Positions 25,801-35,347 of a stretch of 64,000 bases of DNA are shown here, in pieces; the stretch's first letter is position 1; every line of letters starts with the position of its first letter. A program made the position numbers and the translations under genes. The notes beneath the pieces were generated by a model. It made no database searches, had not been told where the DNA came from, and was given only the letters and a program-made list of their open reading frames with translations. This stretch comes from Rhodanobacter sp. OK091 (GTDB lineage: Bacteria; Pseudomonadota; Gammaproteobacteria; Xanthomonadales; Rhodanobacteraceae). The stretch is from contig NZ_FRCH01000002.1 in assembly GCF_900142825.1 (NCBI RefSeq), positions 868,001 to 932,000 of the forward strand, read 5' to 3'.

Positions 25801-27122
25801 TTGGCGCGCTTGCGCTGGGTCAGCAGCGGGCTCCACAGCGGATACAGCGGCTGGGTCTCCGGCATGGCGTAGTAGTAGGGAATCGCCGTGCCTGCAAGCT
25901 CGGCCTCGCCGCAGCAGCGCCGGCTGGGCGTAACGCGGATCTGCGGATCGAACGGCAGCGACGGATTGGCCGCCGGCAGCCTGGGCTGATCGGTGAAGCC
26001 GGCGCACATCGCCACCAGGCGCGCGAACAGCTGGCGCAGCTGCGCGCTCTCCTCTTCGCAGTTGCCGACCGCCGGCGAGGGCAGGAAACCCTGGCGGTAG
26101 CTGTCGGGACTGGCCACGCTTTCCGGATGTAGCAAGCCCAGCATCAGATGCCGCGGGAACAGCCCGTCATCGGGGCAGCACGCGCACATCAGCTCCAGGC
26201 CCTTCCAGCGGAACTCGTCATAGGCGCGCAGGAGGTCGTCGAACAGATCGGCGTAGTACTGCAGGAACTTGACCTGGGTGGTGTCCGTCGGCGCGCTGTC
26301 GAGGAAGCTGTAGTTGGTGCCGAAGGCGACGAACGGGTCGGACGGATAATCGGCGAACAGCAGCGGCCGGAAGGCCGCATACGCCGCGCTCAATGCCTGC
26401 CCGGTCGCGCTGGCCAGGCCGCCCTGGCGGACCATGTCGAGGAAGGCGGTATACACATCGTCCGAGCTGACCGGGTTGGAGTTGAGCACGTCGAAACGGT
26501 GCAGGCGCAGGTCCGGCAGGTTCAGCCGCGCCGACAGCGCCGCCACCAGATCGCCCTCGCTCAGTCCGCTGCCCAGGCCATTGGCCGCGGCGATGATGCT
26601 GTCCAGATCGCTGCGCGCGATCAGCAGACGACGCACCGTGGCGGTGACCTGCGAGCCCTTGTCGTCGCAGTTGTTGGGACTGCAGGTGCGCAGGCCTTCC
26701 TTCTTCAGCTCCAGGAACAGCAGCACCGCCTTGTCGTCGAGGAAGCCCGCCGGCGTACCCAGCGGCGTGGTGTTCGGCACGCCATCGCCGAACAGCTCCC
26801 ACATGGCGAACGGCGTGCCGTCGTTCTTGAACTCGGGGTAGTCGATATCCGTCGGCAGCGTGTAAGGCCGATATGCCGTCAGCGTCACGTCCTCCGGCTC
26901 CACGATCAGATAGCCCTCGGAAGTGACGCCGCAGCCCTTGGACAGCGCGATGGCCGTGCCGTTGAGCTGGATCTTCAGGCCGCAGGCGATGCCGATGCCG
27001 ATCAGATGCGAGCGGGTCTGGCGTTCCTGCTGTTCGAGGTAGTCGAAGGCATCGTTCAGATGCCGGCTCATCAGTACCTGATTCGCTTCGAAGACCGGGT
27101 AATGGTCAAGCAAGCTCTCCAT
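22842..27122 (-). CDS. Large eCIS-associated protein with SprB/PKD-like domains and basic tail
   Basis: 1426 residues, with GGAG 11 bases before the ATG. The N-terminus (HYPVFEANQVLMSRHLNDAF, then RSHLIGIGIACGLKIQL) resembles a conserved protein found between baseplate and tape-measure genes of some eCIS loci. The middle is long and mostly helical. Near residues 957 and 1031 two GG(V/T)PPY(D/E)V motifs mark SprB-like repeats. A PKD/Ig-like unit lies at about 1255-1345 (FVWEAQGG). The last ~50 residues are Lys/Arg/Ala/Pro-rich. It could be a fibre or surface-facing baseplate protein (Afp13 position); function inferred. Confidence 0.6.
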   Translation of the reverse strand: MESLLDHYPVFEANQVLMSRHLNDAFDYLEQQERQTRSHLIGIGIACGLKIQLNGTAIALSKGCGVTSEGYLIVEPEDVTLTAYRPYTLPTDIDYPEFKNDGTPFAMWELFGDGVPNTTPLGTPAGFLDDKAVLLFLELKKEGLRTCSPNNCDDKGSQVTATVRRLLIARSDLDSIIAAANGLGSGLSEGDLVAALSARLNLPDLRLHRFDVLNSNPVSSDDVYTAFLDMVRQGGLASATGQALSAAYAAFRPLLFADYPSDPFVAFGTNYSFLDSAPTDTTQVKFLQYYADLFDDLLRAYDEFRWKGLELMCACCPDDGLFPRHLMLGLLHPESVASPDSYRQGFLPSPAVGNCEEESAQLRQLFARLVAMCAGFTDQPRLPAANPSLPFDPQIRVTPSRRCCGEAELAGTAIPYYYAMPETQPLYPLWSPLLTQRKRANQNLGYNSDLYTPAAPDFVTDPLRYDLGSRDFLRIEGHLGKDYQSVLRSLLTMKAQYRLPIDVIALRTGAYDDSQPVDLSQEQARFQDLDALYGSLRGELRQQLVEGIMQLYNYPIPAINGLPLNAGTPQLSLLKQYAPQFNYNASTIGAWYEYYLARFENQGYIDVNQNAINSYAMLYLYCALFNGTLAPDGSAYPHVVAIYYFSKLAEALDPLLSGLNYPDFENKYQDLMALIRYLRSDVVYKAPPDLQSFLPQDEFIDLCEGVLMGCKLDAIKSVRDQFQARVGELRRLQFLSSFLQREPGIQHKAGVPLGGTFILVYHGDTVINNFNGGLFGQGLVQFPLQLQAQNVDRVAMSMERAPGAGAVDVASDSVASAPNLANSGIAAALNIAPAADATNDTSRLMRAIGNLSANRNLIQSDDLHLVVDWLTGRTPVVTPGGPPGQGSGSEGGPAAAIISRAVGELDAGTVIADFFLPYRLSSAGPGIQFVLPKIPPTFTVAVGCTAPNGTASVSIDAKGGVPPYDVAADGGAYQPLGAPLSLTVGNHSVTLRDAEGAETPMQSFTVVPPLTIGEPSFTCAGGSYTASATITGGTPPYEVNGQPATMIVTAPTASGATVSVTVQDSQGCAVGGQFTHECCTLPCGGASLNRNFRFFMPDPDSNPDNAYQVFNAGGVVFTVEADAGKPIDLSAQVAKILVATKDQLSGAQFQNTVNGWMAAINKLIASTPGLAQPGKAQWLTLGYKPMSPGRFGVLTLEYFQCLKFDIELNSTWALLNAKQSMTFAYSPNGTSIKSGNSALSVPAFDGVSIDKCSDSPTPVNLCPIPPTFGIQLQGPGSLTVGGKANFAVNVSPPQNAMNFVWEAQGGAPAMGSGPKFVTSFNTAGTRLVTVTAFNANGCSVTQTIPVQVSGSTTSGSPIIVPPPVLTRGNPPVAAQRPSVRKAAAVKPAVAKTVVAKTAIKRAAAKKATPKRAATPKRGGTPRRGGK

Positions 27123-27143
27123 GAGCGATCTCCGTCGTCAAAG

Positions 27144-30100
27144 TTAAAGAGTGGTTTTGCGCGGGTAGTTGCCCAGCGCGGTGTTGTCCAGGCGCACCGG
27201 ATTGAAATCGCTGCCTTCATCGCAGTCGTGCAGCGTCGCGCCCGGGTAGGTATTGCGCAGTCCGGCCAGCAGCGTCGTCACCACCCACAGCCAGTAGGAC
27301 GGCAAGCTGTAGGCGGCATAGCGCTCGTGCAGCAGCGCGGCGATCCTGGTCTGCGTGTCGGACGTAAAGCTCAGGTCCGCGCACAGCGTCACCGTGGGTT
27401 CGGTGAACGGGGTCAGCGCGCCGAACGCATTGCCCGCGGTGATGTTGTCGCGCATCCATGCGTAGTAGGCGCTGCCATAGTCGGTGACGATGCGTCCGGC
27501 GCAGTTGCACAGCGCCGCCGCGGTGGCGGAGCTGGTCAGCACGCCGGCGTTGAGCAGCGCTTCGACCCGTTCGATCAGCCGCTCGTCGGTCCAGTCGATC
27601 GCCGCATTGGCGTCCAGCCAGCTGCGCCAGGCGGCTTCGAAACGCTCGAACTGCCAGCCCTGGCTGGCAATGTCGGCAAAGCGCGCGCTCATCAGCGCAC
27701 GCACCTGGTCCCACAGCGGCGCCGGAAACAGCGTCTTGTAGGTGCCATCGGCCGGCACCGGAACACCGGCGAACAAGGTCGTGACCGCGGCCGCCCAGGC
27801 GGCGTCATGCATGAAGCTCAGCTTCTTGTCCTCGAACCAGGCGGAGAACGCCTCGCTGAAGACATGCAGGATGGCGTGCGCATCGCCACAGGCATCGTCG
27901 CTGGACGGCGGCGTGCTGGCCGCGGTCAGCCCGTCGGCCTGCAGCAGGTCGGCCAGATCTTCCACCACCTGATCGCAGGGGTTTTCGACATAGCCGTCGT
28001 TGCCCACCCAGCAGGTCTTGGCCAGCAGGTGCGAAGGCGTTTCGCGCTCGATGGTGCGGTCGGCGTAGCGGCGCAGATCGAGATTGTCGGTGTATTGCAC
28101 CGTCCAGCCGGGCATCACATAGGTGAGCCGGAACGAGTACGGATCGGCGCTGCCGCAGGTGGAGCAGCCGTCTTCGCAGCAGGCCGGATACAGTGCGTCG
28201 CCGATGAACTTCGGGCGCAGCAGGATGTGCTCGATCACCAGGGTGCGCGCACCGGCGCTCCAGGAAAGCAGCGTCTCCTTCAACGCCAGTGCTTCGGCGG
28301 CGCTGGCGAACGGCGCCGGGCTGCGGCCGATCTCAGTCGAGGAGGCATCCTCCAGCACCAGCGCGAACTGGCCGCCCGCGACCGGCGCGACCGTGTACGC
28401 CTCATCGAGAATCATGCGATCCAGCAGCTGGCGATAAGCCCCCTCGCCCGCCTTGCCCGCGCTGGCCGCCGCCACGCTCAGCGTGCCCGCCAGCTGCGCC
28501 GTGCCGATGCCGTCGACCAGCTTGTAGTCGACCGGATACACACCCGCTACCGGCGCACCGGCGGTCCACTGATAGCTCAGATCCGGATAACCCAGCAGCA
28601 GATTGATGCGTTGCTTGATGCCCGGCTCGTTGCCCGGCGCATTCGGCTCGACCTGGTAGTCGAAAGCCTTGGCGCGATCGTGGCTGACCGCCGGATAGCG
28701 GCGCAGGAAGGCGATCTTGCTGGCGATCAGCTGCTCTTTCGCTACCGCGTCGCCGGCGGCCTGGGTCAGCAGTAGCGCATATTCGCTGAACTGCTCGCCG
28801 AAGCGCGCCAGCAGATGATCGAGGAAGGCATTGCGCCGGCTCTGGAACGCGGCGGGTGTTTCCACCAGCGCCTCCACCGCGGCACGGGTCAGCTTCATCG
28901 GATCCGCGATATCGGCCAGATCCTTGATCGTGTCGGCGTCGAAGGCTTTGACGAAGTAGGTGCGCGACACCGAAGCATCGAGCGAAAACAGATCCGAGGT
29001 ATGCGCCAGCTGCGCCAGAGCATCGCCGAGCAGTTGTTCGAACACCAGCAGATACGCCTTGAGATTGCGCGCCTGCGCCTTGCGCGCCGGCAGCGCGCGC
29101 GGCGGCAGGCCGTCCGGACCGATGCCATAAGTCAGCGGGAAGCTGTACTGCACCGGGAAGTAGTCCTCCGGTTGCCGGTACACCCCCGCCGGCACCGGCA
29201 GATCGTTCGGCGCGCCGGGGTTCTTCGGCCGCTCCGCATCGCCGCGAAGCTGGTTGAGCGTGTCCGTCGCCTCGTCGACGCGCGGCAGGAACGGCAGCCC
29301 GTCCTTGTAGAACAGGAAGCGCGACTGGTTCAGATACAGCCGCGGCTGGTGCCGCGGACTGATCGCCAGCAGCCAGGCCGCGCTGGTACGGCTCGGGTCG
29401 TAGACCGGTTGGTCGTTGATCCAGGCCGGATCGGCGGCGCCGGCCACGATCTGGCCCTCGTCGTCGTACTTGGTCATGCGTAGCTGGTTCACCGCCACCA
29501 CGCCGTCGATATCCATCAGCAGATGGATCATGTCGGACGCGCGCAGCATCGCCTTGAGCTCGGCCGCGGCCAGGTCGGCGTCTTCGATAAAACCATTGGC
29601 CAGGGCCGGACCGTCGAAGATGTCCTCCACCGCCACACCCCGGCCCTGCAGCTCCTGCAGCGTGCGGAACGGCACCGGCGGCGTCATGTACTGCTCCAGC
29701 GAGAACCAGATGCAGGCCTGCACGCGCTCGATATCGGCATCGGGCCGCACTTCGACATCGGCGCAGACCGCCACGTCTTCCACGCCGGCCCGATCGATCA
29801 GGCAATAGTCCTCGCCCAGGTTGCGGCACTGCTGCAGCGCGGCCTTGGCGCCGGCGACCGCCGCGGCGGTGGCCTTGGCCTTCTTGCGATAGCGCAGCAC
29901 GAAGCCGGCGGGTGTGGCGTCGGTGAACAGCGTGCGCCAGGCGTCGGCGCTGACCGCGTTCTGCACCGCGTTATCGGCGAACACGCGCAACGCCGCATTC
30001 TCGATATCCACGACATCCGGCGAGCCGGTGAAGCTGATGCTCAGGCTCACATAGAACACATCGCCCCACTGCTGGCGCAGATAGGCATCGCGATCGGCCG

Positions 30101-30881
30101 GGTTCGGCAGATCGAATACGTTATAGGTCTTGGTCGCGCCCAGCCGGGTCAAGGTGATGCTGAAGGCGGCCGGGTTGGCGAAGCTCCCATCGTCGGTAAG
30201 GAAGCGCTGCCACGCATCGCGCTCCAGCAGCGCGATATCCGGGAAGCGCAGTTCCATCAGGATCGGATGTGCGCCGTCGCTGTCGTGATAGACGCTGTTC
30301 TGCTCGACCAGGCGGTCGTTGAGATCGCCCAGCTCCGGATCGTCGTCCAGCTCCAGCAGGGTTTCGTACAGACCCAGCACCCAGGTCTCGCTGGCCGGGT
30401 TGGGCGGATTGGCCGGCTGGCCATACTGCAGCACCAGATTGCCAGCCAGATCGCAGTACGCCCAGTAGCTGACCTCGCAGGCGCAGGTCTTGCACAGCAC
30501 CCAGGCATCGCTGACCGCGGGCAGATCGATCAGCATGCGGCGGAAATCGGCGATCGTGGTCGGATTGACCGTCAGTACTTCGCGCGCGGTGAAGAAGGCC
30601 TGGTCCGGATACGGCCGCAACGGATCGGCGGACGGCACCGCGGGCGCGAGGATGTCCTCGATATCCCACTCGATGCGGTAACCCACGTCGGTGATGGCGT
30701 AGCACAGCGCTTCGAGGATGGTGATGCCCGGATCGTGGATGTTGTAGTCGGTCCACTGCTGGTGGCCCGCCTGCTGCACGTGGCCGATGCCTTCGCGCCG
30801 CAGCTGGTAGTAATCCACTGAAGGATCGAGCACCGGCTTCGCCACGAGCGCCGGCATGTTGAGTGGCTGGAGGCTGTTCAT
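27144..30881 (-). CDS. eCIS baseplate J-like protein 2 (Afp12-like)
   Basis: 1245 residues. The start at 30881 is chosen because it overlaps the upstream stop (ATGA) and begins a family-typical N-terminus; the open frame extends 1.3 kb further up only as a shadow of the upstream gene. The segment WTDYNIHDPGITILEALCYA is the gpJ/gp47-type signature of eCIS baseplate wedges. Later regions contain CCEDGCSTCG-like cysteines and a C-terminal domain of unknown kind. With the preceding J-like protein it should form the baseplate ring around the gp25/spike hub. Confidence 0.8.
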   Translation of the reverse strand: MNSLQPLNMPALVAKPVLDPSVDYYQLRREGIGHVQQAGHQQWTDYNIHDPGITILEALCYAITDVGYRIEWDIEDILAPAVPSADPLRPYPDQAFFTAREVLTVNPTTIADFRRMLIDLPAVSDAWVLCKTCACEVSYWAYCDLAGNLVLQYGQPANPPNPASETWVLGLYETLLELDDDPELGDLNDRLVEQNSVYHDSDGAHPILMELRFPDIALLERDAWQRFLTDDGSFANPAAFSITLTRLGATKTYNVFDLPNPADRDAYLRQQWGDVFYVSLSISFTGSPDVVDIENAALRVFADNAVQNAVSADAWRTLFTDATPAGFVLRYRKKAKATAAAVAGAKAALQQCRNLGEDYCLIDRAGVEDVAVCADVEVRPDADIERVQACIWFSLEQYMTPPVPFRTLQELQGRGVAVEDIFDGPALANGFIEDADLAAAELKAMLRASDMIHLLMDIDGVVAVNQLRMTKYDDEGQIVAGAADPAWINDQPVYDPSRTSAAWLLAISPRHQPRLYLNQSRFLFYKDGLPFLPRVDEATDTLNQLRGDAERPKNPGAPNDLPVPAGVYRQPEDYFPVQYSFPLTYGIGPDGLPPRALPARKAQARNLKAYLLVFEQLLGDALAQLAHTSDLFSLDASVSRTYFVKAFDADTIKDLADIADPMKLTRAAVEALVETPAAFQSRRNAFLDHLLARFGEQFSEYALLLTQAAGDAVAKEQLIASKIAFLRRYPAVSHDRAKAFDYQVEPNAPGNEPGIKQRINLLLGYPDLSYQWTAGAPVAGVYPVDYKLVDGIGTAQLAGTLSVAAASAGKAGEGAYRQLLDRMILDEAYTVAPVAGGQFALVLEDASSTEIGRSPAPFASAAEALALKETLLSWSAGARTLVIEHILLRPKFIGDALYPACCEDGCSTCGSADPYSFRLTYVMPGWTVQYTDNLDLRRYADRTIERETPSHLLAKTCWVGNDGYVENPCDQVVEDLADLLQADGLTAASTPPSSDDACGDAHAILHVFSEAFSAWFEDKKLSFMHDAAWAAAVTTLFAGVPVPADGTYKTLFPAPLWDQVRALMSARFADIASQGWQFERFEAAWRSWLDANAAIDWTDERLIERVEALLNAGVLTSSATAAALCNCAGRIVTDYGSAYYAWMRDNITAGNAFGALTPFTEPTVTLCADLSFTSDTQTRIAALLHERYAAYSLPSYWLWVVTTLLAGLRNTYPGATLHDCDEGSDFNPVRLDNTALGNYPRKTTL

Positions 30882-33800
30882 GCGTCGCACCCGCAGCTTT
30901 CCGCCAGCGCTGGGTCCGGTGCGGGCTTGATGACGGTGATCTGGTGTTTGCTGGCCGGCGCCGAGACCAGGATGGACACGGCGCGCGAGCCGGTGGCCTC
31001 GTCCAGGTCGACGCTGCCCGGCGCCTGGCACGGCAGGTCCTGGAACAGGCGGAAGTCGGTGACGTAGTCGACGCAGGCCTGGGTTTCCACGAAATGGATC
31101 AGCGCGGACTTGTAGATCTTGCCGCCGAACGAAGGCGTGCCGGTACCGTCGAACGCCCACGGCGACAGGAAGCGGGTGATCGCCTGCTGCAACTGGGTCG
31201 TGTAGTACGCCTCGTCGTAGCCGTCGCGCAGCTTCAGGGTGAAGGACACCCGCACTTCCTCGAACTGTGGGTTCTTCACGTGCAGCTGCACGAAGCCGCT
31301 GCAGCGCTGGGCCAGATAGGTCTGGATCTCGCCGAGCAGGCCCAGGCTGGTGTAAGGCTTGAGCGGATCGCGCTGCACCTGTCCGCGCAGATTCGGCAGC
31401 GCGATCAAGGTGACATGGCCCGGCGCCAGCTCGCGATAGATGCCGCCGCTGCACAGCCCACCGCCCAGATTGTCGGCGGGCTCGTACTGGGTATGGTTGA
31501 GGCACTTCACCTTGTAGATCGACGGGAACGCTTCCAGCACCAGCCGCTCGTAGTCCCACAGATCGATCGCGCGATCCTTGTGCCGCAGGCGCTCGCTGAT
31601 GCGTCGATAGAAATCCGCGCCGCTTTCGGCGCCGCGTCCGCCGAACGATGGATACGGCTGGGTGATGCCCTTGACCGACGCATCCGGCGCGGCGAGCTGA
31701 GTCACCGTGCCCGGCGGCAATGGCGCGGCCGAGAAGTCCGGCGCATTGCCCTGATCGGCGAACACCGCCTCCAACGCCTGCGCCGCCACCAGCTTCAGCC
31801 GGCACACCGCATCGCTGGCCTCGTGCACGGCGGCGCGGATCCAGTACTGGCCGGCGGGCAGCAGATGGTTGTCGCTGCTGGCGTCGCGCGGCACGGCAAA
31901 GGTGACGATGCCGGAGTCGAGCAGGCCGCCGGTCGCATCGACCACGGCGTTCTGCGGGAATGGCACCCACAGGTCGTCGACCAGATAGGACCAGTCGATA
32001 TGCGGCACCGGCTTGTTCGCCAGCGGATTGGCGGTGCCGTCCGCCACTTGGAACAGCAGCGCCAGATTCTGCGGCGGCACCAGGCCGGCCAGGCCGATAT
32101 ACAGCTCCGCCTCGCTGCTCAGCACCGCACCGCCGCGCACGAAGGAGAACGGCGGCAGCAGCGGAATCGGCGCACCGTTGCACAGATAGGGATGCCGCTC
32201 GGCGGTGCCGAACGGCGCCAGATGGAAGAAGCGGCCGACGCGCGTCTGGAACGAGGTCGCGGTACCGCTCTGCAGCGCCAGACTGGTGGACGACACATAG
32301 GACAGCGTCAGCGCCGCGGCGACCGGCCCCTGCGGCGGACGCGCGCCCGGACTGGTGGTGATGGTCTTGCGCAGATATTCGATCAAGTCGCTCTGGTACT
32401 GATCCTGGCCGACATTGCCGTTGAGCCGCACGCGCAGATAGCCCTGCCGCGCCGGCGTGGTGTAGGGCTCATCGGGCGTGACATCCGGCGCGTCGGAGAC
32501 GGCAGCGTTGACACTGTCGTCCAGCGTGACGTAGGCGGTGGTCGAGCCGATGCCAAGCGACGACCAGGAGGTGGCGGCATTGGACCAGCTGCCGGAGGTC
32601 AGCAGATCGACCGTCACGCCCGTCGCTGTCGCGCTGGAGGCGTACACCACCGGCGGGGTCTGCCAGGTCAGCGTGATCGACAGCCATTCCAAGTGCTTCT
32701 GGAACGCTTCCTTCGAGCCGACCACCAGGCCGCTGTTGGCCACCGGCGAGGCGCCGAATGGCTGGAACGGCTTGGACAGATCCAGCGGCCCGAAATCGTT
32801 GGTCGCCGCCACTGTCTTGATGCCGTCGACCCAGGTGAACAGCTCGATCGAGGCCAGCACCAGGCCTTGCATGGCGGCGTAGGCGTAATGGCGCTGCGGA
32901 TCCTGCTTGAGCGTGACCAGCAGCAGCGGCAGTTCGGTGTCGAAGTTGTAGCCCTGCGTCGCCGCCGTGTACGGCACGATGGCCTCGTCGGCGCCGGTCA
33001 GCGCGATCACCAGATCCAGCGTATTGCTGCCGCTGGGCGCGAAGTACGAGGGATCGCGCTGCAGCCAGCCCTTGGCGGTGCTGAGCTGGCACTGCACGTC
33101 GTCGGTCAGGTCGAAGCCCGCCGGCAGCGCATCGCGCAGCTGCAGCCGGGCGAATACGTAGCGCGTGCCCTCGGCCAGCAGCAGATGGTGCGAGGCGATG
33201 GCGAAGCCCACCTGCGCGGGCGGCATGTCGATCGCGGCCAGCTCGCCGTCTACGTAGTCCTTGTTGAAGAACGGTTGCCAGGACAGGTCCGGCGAGGTCA
33301 GCGCCGCGCCCAGTCCGTCATCGGAGTTGGCCACCGGTGAGGCGAACAGCCGGCCCTGGTCGTCCTCGCCGCTGCTCAGCGGTTCGCTGCCATGGCGGTA
33401 TACGGTCTTCAGCGGGGCGACGCTGGCCTTGTTCGCCACCATGTCGTCGACGCTGGCGAAGAACGCCGGCTTGCCGCCGGCATCCTTGCCCGCCTTGAAC
33501 GGCGTACCCGGTGCGAAATCGAACTGCGTCGCCTGCTTGCCCAGCTCCGCCAGCAGATGCACATGCCCCGGCTGCGCCGGCCGCGGCTGCAGGCCGAGGA
33601 TGGTCGAGTAATAGAAATCCAGATGCCGCCGGGTCAGCCCGTTGGCCGAGTCCCTGGCATGCGTCAGCAGCTGCAGGAAGGCCAGATACAGCGCGTAGTG
33701 CGGCGCGTGATCGGACGCGTTCGCCAGCGCGTCTGCCAAGCCCGCCTGCGCCTCGCTGACGGTGCGCATCAGCACCTTCAGGAACAGATCGAACACCGAG

Positions 33801-34543
33801 CGGAACAGGTTATGCGTGGCGCAGTGATTGATGCGCGTGAACGGATCGGGCGGACCGCCCGCGCCATACACCGAATCATCCGCCGCGATGCCGCTGACAT
33901 AGCCGGGCCACGCCGCATTGCCGCTCCACGCGCCGGACAGGCCGCCGGACAGCACATCGGCGAAGGCCTTGGCGTCGTACTGCAGTACGCGCAGCGGCGG
34001 CGCCACCACGTTGATCACGCCCAGCGCCATGCCGCCCTTGTAGTAGGCGACCAGCCGCGCGAACGCCGGCGCCAGCTGGGTGCGCAGCAGATTGTCCAGC
34101 GTGCCCTTCAGCGGCGTCTCGTCCGATAGCTTCTGCTGCAGCTGGTCCAGCGCCTCGGCCAGGGTGCCGATGGCCGCGTACAGATAGCCCAGGCGATCGC
34201 GCAGTCCGCTGGCGTCGCCGTCGTTGTCCATGTCGTTGAGGAAGTCGAACCATTCGCGCACCTGGATCTTGTACGCATCGACATCCTCGATCGCGGCGAC
34301 CGCCAGCGGCACCGCCATGTCGCCGCCGAAGTAGTCGCGCCAGTCGCCGACCAGCGCGTTGGCGGCGCTGTAGCGGCTGAGCAGGCCGGCATAGGCATGG
34401 GCGAACACGATGTCGTGCGCGACCGTGCGCGCATCCACCGGCGCCGCATCCGGCGACAGCGCAGCCGGGGCGCGCTCGTCCTGGCTGGTGCCTTCGCGCA
34501 CCAGCTTCAGAGGATCGTCGTTATGGGAGCAGTCGTTGGCCAT
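30878..34543 (-). CDS. eCIS baseplate J-like protein 1 (Afp11-like)
   Basis: 1221 residues. The N-terminal third is helical (LVGDWRDYFGGD, KIQVREWFDFLNDMD). The C-terminal part holds the J-like region RISERLRHKDRAIDLWDYER, then VTLIALPNLRGQ and FVQLHVKNPQFEEVRVSF, typical of phage baseplate assembly protein J/gp6-related wedge proteins. It is four bases downstream of the gp25 gene and overlaps the next J-like gene, so the wedge proteins are made together. Being much larger than phage P2 gpJ is usual for eCIS. Confidence 0.8.
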   Translation of the reverse strand: MANDCSHNDDPLKLVREGTSQDERAPAALSPDAAPVDARTVAHDIVFAHAYAGLLSRYSAANALVGDWRDYFGGDMAVPLAVAAIEDVDAYKIQVREWFDFLNDMDNDGDASGLRDRLGYLYAAIGTLAEALDQLQQKLSDETPLKGTLDNLLRTQLAPAFARLVAYYKGGMALGVINVVAPPLRVLQYDAKAFADVLSGGLSGAWSGNAAWPGYVSGIAADDSVYGAGGPPDPFTRINHCATHNLFRSVFDLFLKVLMRTVSEAQAGLADALANASDHAPHYALYLAFLQLLTHARDSANGLTRRHLDFYYSTILGLQPRPAQPGHVHLLAELGKQATQFDFAPGTPFKAGKDAGGKPAFFASVDDMVANKASVAPLKTVYRHGSEPLSSGEDDQGRLFASPVANSDDGLGAALTSPDLSWQPFFNKDYVDGELAAIDMPPAQVGFAIASHHLLLAEGTRYVFARLQLRDALPAGFDLTDDVQCQLSTAKGWLQRDPSYFAPSGSNTLDLVIALTGADEAIVPYTAATQGYNFDTELPLLLVTLKQDPQRHYAYAAMQGLVLASIELFTWVDGIKTVAATNDFGPLDLSKPFQPFGASPVANSGLVVGSKEAFQKHLEWLSITLTWQTPPVVYASSATATGVTVDLLTSGSWSNAATSWSSLGIGSTTAYVTLDDSVNAAVSDAPDVTPDEPYTTPARQGYLRVRLNGNVGQDQYQSDLIEYLRKTITTSPGARPPQGPVAAALTLSYVSSTSLALQSGTATSFQTRVGRFFHLAPFGTAERHPYLCNGAPIPLLPPFSFVRGGAVLSSEAELYIGLAGLVPPQNLALLFQVADGTANPLANKPVPHIDWSYLVDDLWVPFPQNAVVDATGGLLDSGIVTFAVPRDASSDNHLLPAGQYWIRAAVHEASDAVCRLKLVAAQALEAVFADQGNAPDFSAAPLPPGTVTQLAAPDASVKGITQPYPSFGGRGAESGADFYRRISERLRHKDRAIDLWDYERLVLEAFPSIYKVKCLNHTQYEPADNLGGGLCSGGIYRELAPGHVTLIALPNLRGQVQRDPLKPYTSLGLLGEIQTYLAQRCSGFVQLHVKNPQFEEVRVSFTLKLRDGYDEAYYTTQLQQAITRFLSPWAFDGTGTPSFGGKIYKSALIHFVETQACVDYVTDFRLFQDLPCQAPGSVDLDEATGSRAVSILVSAPASKHQITVIKPAPDPALAESCGCDA

Positions 34544-34547
34544 GACG

Positions 34548-34988
34548 TCAGCTGTTGTCCGGCAGCAGGTTGGTCGTGGTGAGATTGATGTCGGTGCCTT
34601 CGCGGATGTAGTACGGATAGACGAAGTTGAAGCGCGAGTTGGTCGAGCGCACCGTGTAGGCGACCTGGATCAGCACCACGCCCTCGGCGATGTCGCTGTC
34701 GTCCAGGGTGACCTGGTCCAGCGTCACGCGCGGCTCGAAATACAGCACCGCCGACTCGATCTTGTCGGCGATCAGGGTCTTCATCCGCGTGTCCAGGCTC
34801 TCGAACAGCAGCTCGCTCAAGTTGCAGCCGTAGGCCGGCTGCATCACCCGCTCGCCCGGCCGCGTGCTCAGCAGCACATGCAGGCTCGAAGCGACATCGG
34901 CTTCATCCTCCAGCATCGCCACGCCCGGCACCGCTCCGCTGAAGTCCGGCGGAAATGACCAGCCCCTGCCGAGAAAATCCAGATCCAT
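34548..34988 (-). CDS. gp25/GPW family baseplate protein (Afp9-like)
   Basis: 146 residues. The core LHVLLSTRPGERVMQPAYGC followed by LSELLFESLD and a strand-rich C-terminus is the T4 gp25/GPW signature, including the conserved R-P-GER element. Gp25 nucleates sheath assembly at the baseplate in contractile systems. It lies between PAAR and the first J-like gene, with gaps of four bases on either side. Confidence 0.92.
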   Translation of the reverse strand: MDLDFLGRGWSFPPDFSGAVPGVAMLEDEADVASSLHVLLSTRPGERVMQPAYGCNLSELLFESLDTRMKTLIADKIESAVLYFEPRVTLDQVTLDDSDIAEGVVLIQVAYTVRSTNSRFNFVYPYYIREGTDINLTTTNLLPDNS

Positions 34989-34992
34989 GGCC

Positions 34993-35262
34993 TCAGCCTC
35001 CGATCAGCACGGTGGGACAGCCGGGCGCGCTGACCATGCCGCCCGCGCCGGTGGGATCGCCGATGCGCGCGGCCGGCAGGCCGCCGATCAGCACCGTCAT
35101 CGAGCCCAGCAGAATCACGTCCAGGCCGCAGCCATCGCTCATCCGCGCCGCCGGCAGGCCGCCGATCAGCACCGTCGGCGCAGCCGGCGGGATGATCGGC
35201 ACGGGCGCGCCGAAGGTGGCGGAGCTGACGATCATGTCGGTCACTCTTGCGGCGAGTCCCAT
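34993..35262 (-). CDS. PAAR-domain spike tip protein (Afp10-like)
   Basis: 89 residues starting at ATG 35262 (upstream open codons fall in a REP-like repeat). Two PAAR-type units are visible: PTVLIGGLPAARMSD and MTVLIGGLPAARIGD, and a third partial PTVLIGG closes the protein. PAAR proteins form a zinc-bound cone on the VgrG-like spike. The protein consists of PAAR only, with no fused toxin. Confidence 0.9.
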   Translation of the reverse strand: MGLAARVTDMIVSSATFGAPVPIIPPAAPTVLIGGLPAARMSDGCGLDVILLGSMTVLIGGLPAARIGDPTGAGGMVSAPGCPTVLIGG

Positions 35263-35347
35263 GGCCTGATTCCGTCCGTTGCATCCCTTGCTAAGCCGCA
35301 CCCATCGCAACGGGTGCAACACCTTGATGCCCTCAACCCACCTCACC

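Noticed and set aside
22704..28775. Long plus-strand open frames (1142 and 875 codons) opposite the large eCIS genes
   Set aside because: Shadows of the minus-strand genes; composition is unlike any protein family and the starts lack ribosome-binding sites.
30882..32183. Extension of the second J-like gene by 434 codons upstream
   Set aside because: The extra part overlaps the first J-like gene in another frame; the family-typical N-terminus and the ATGA overlap place the start at 30881.
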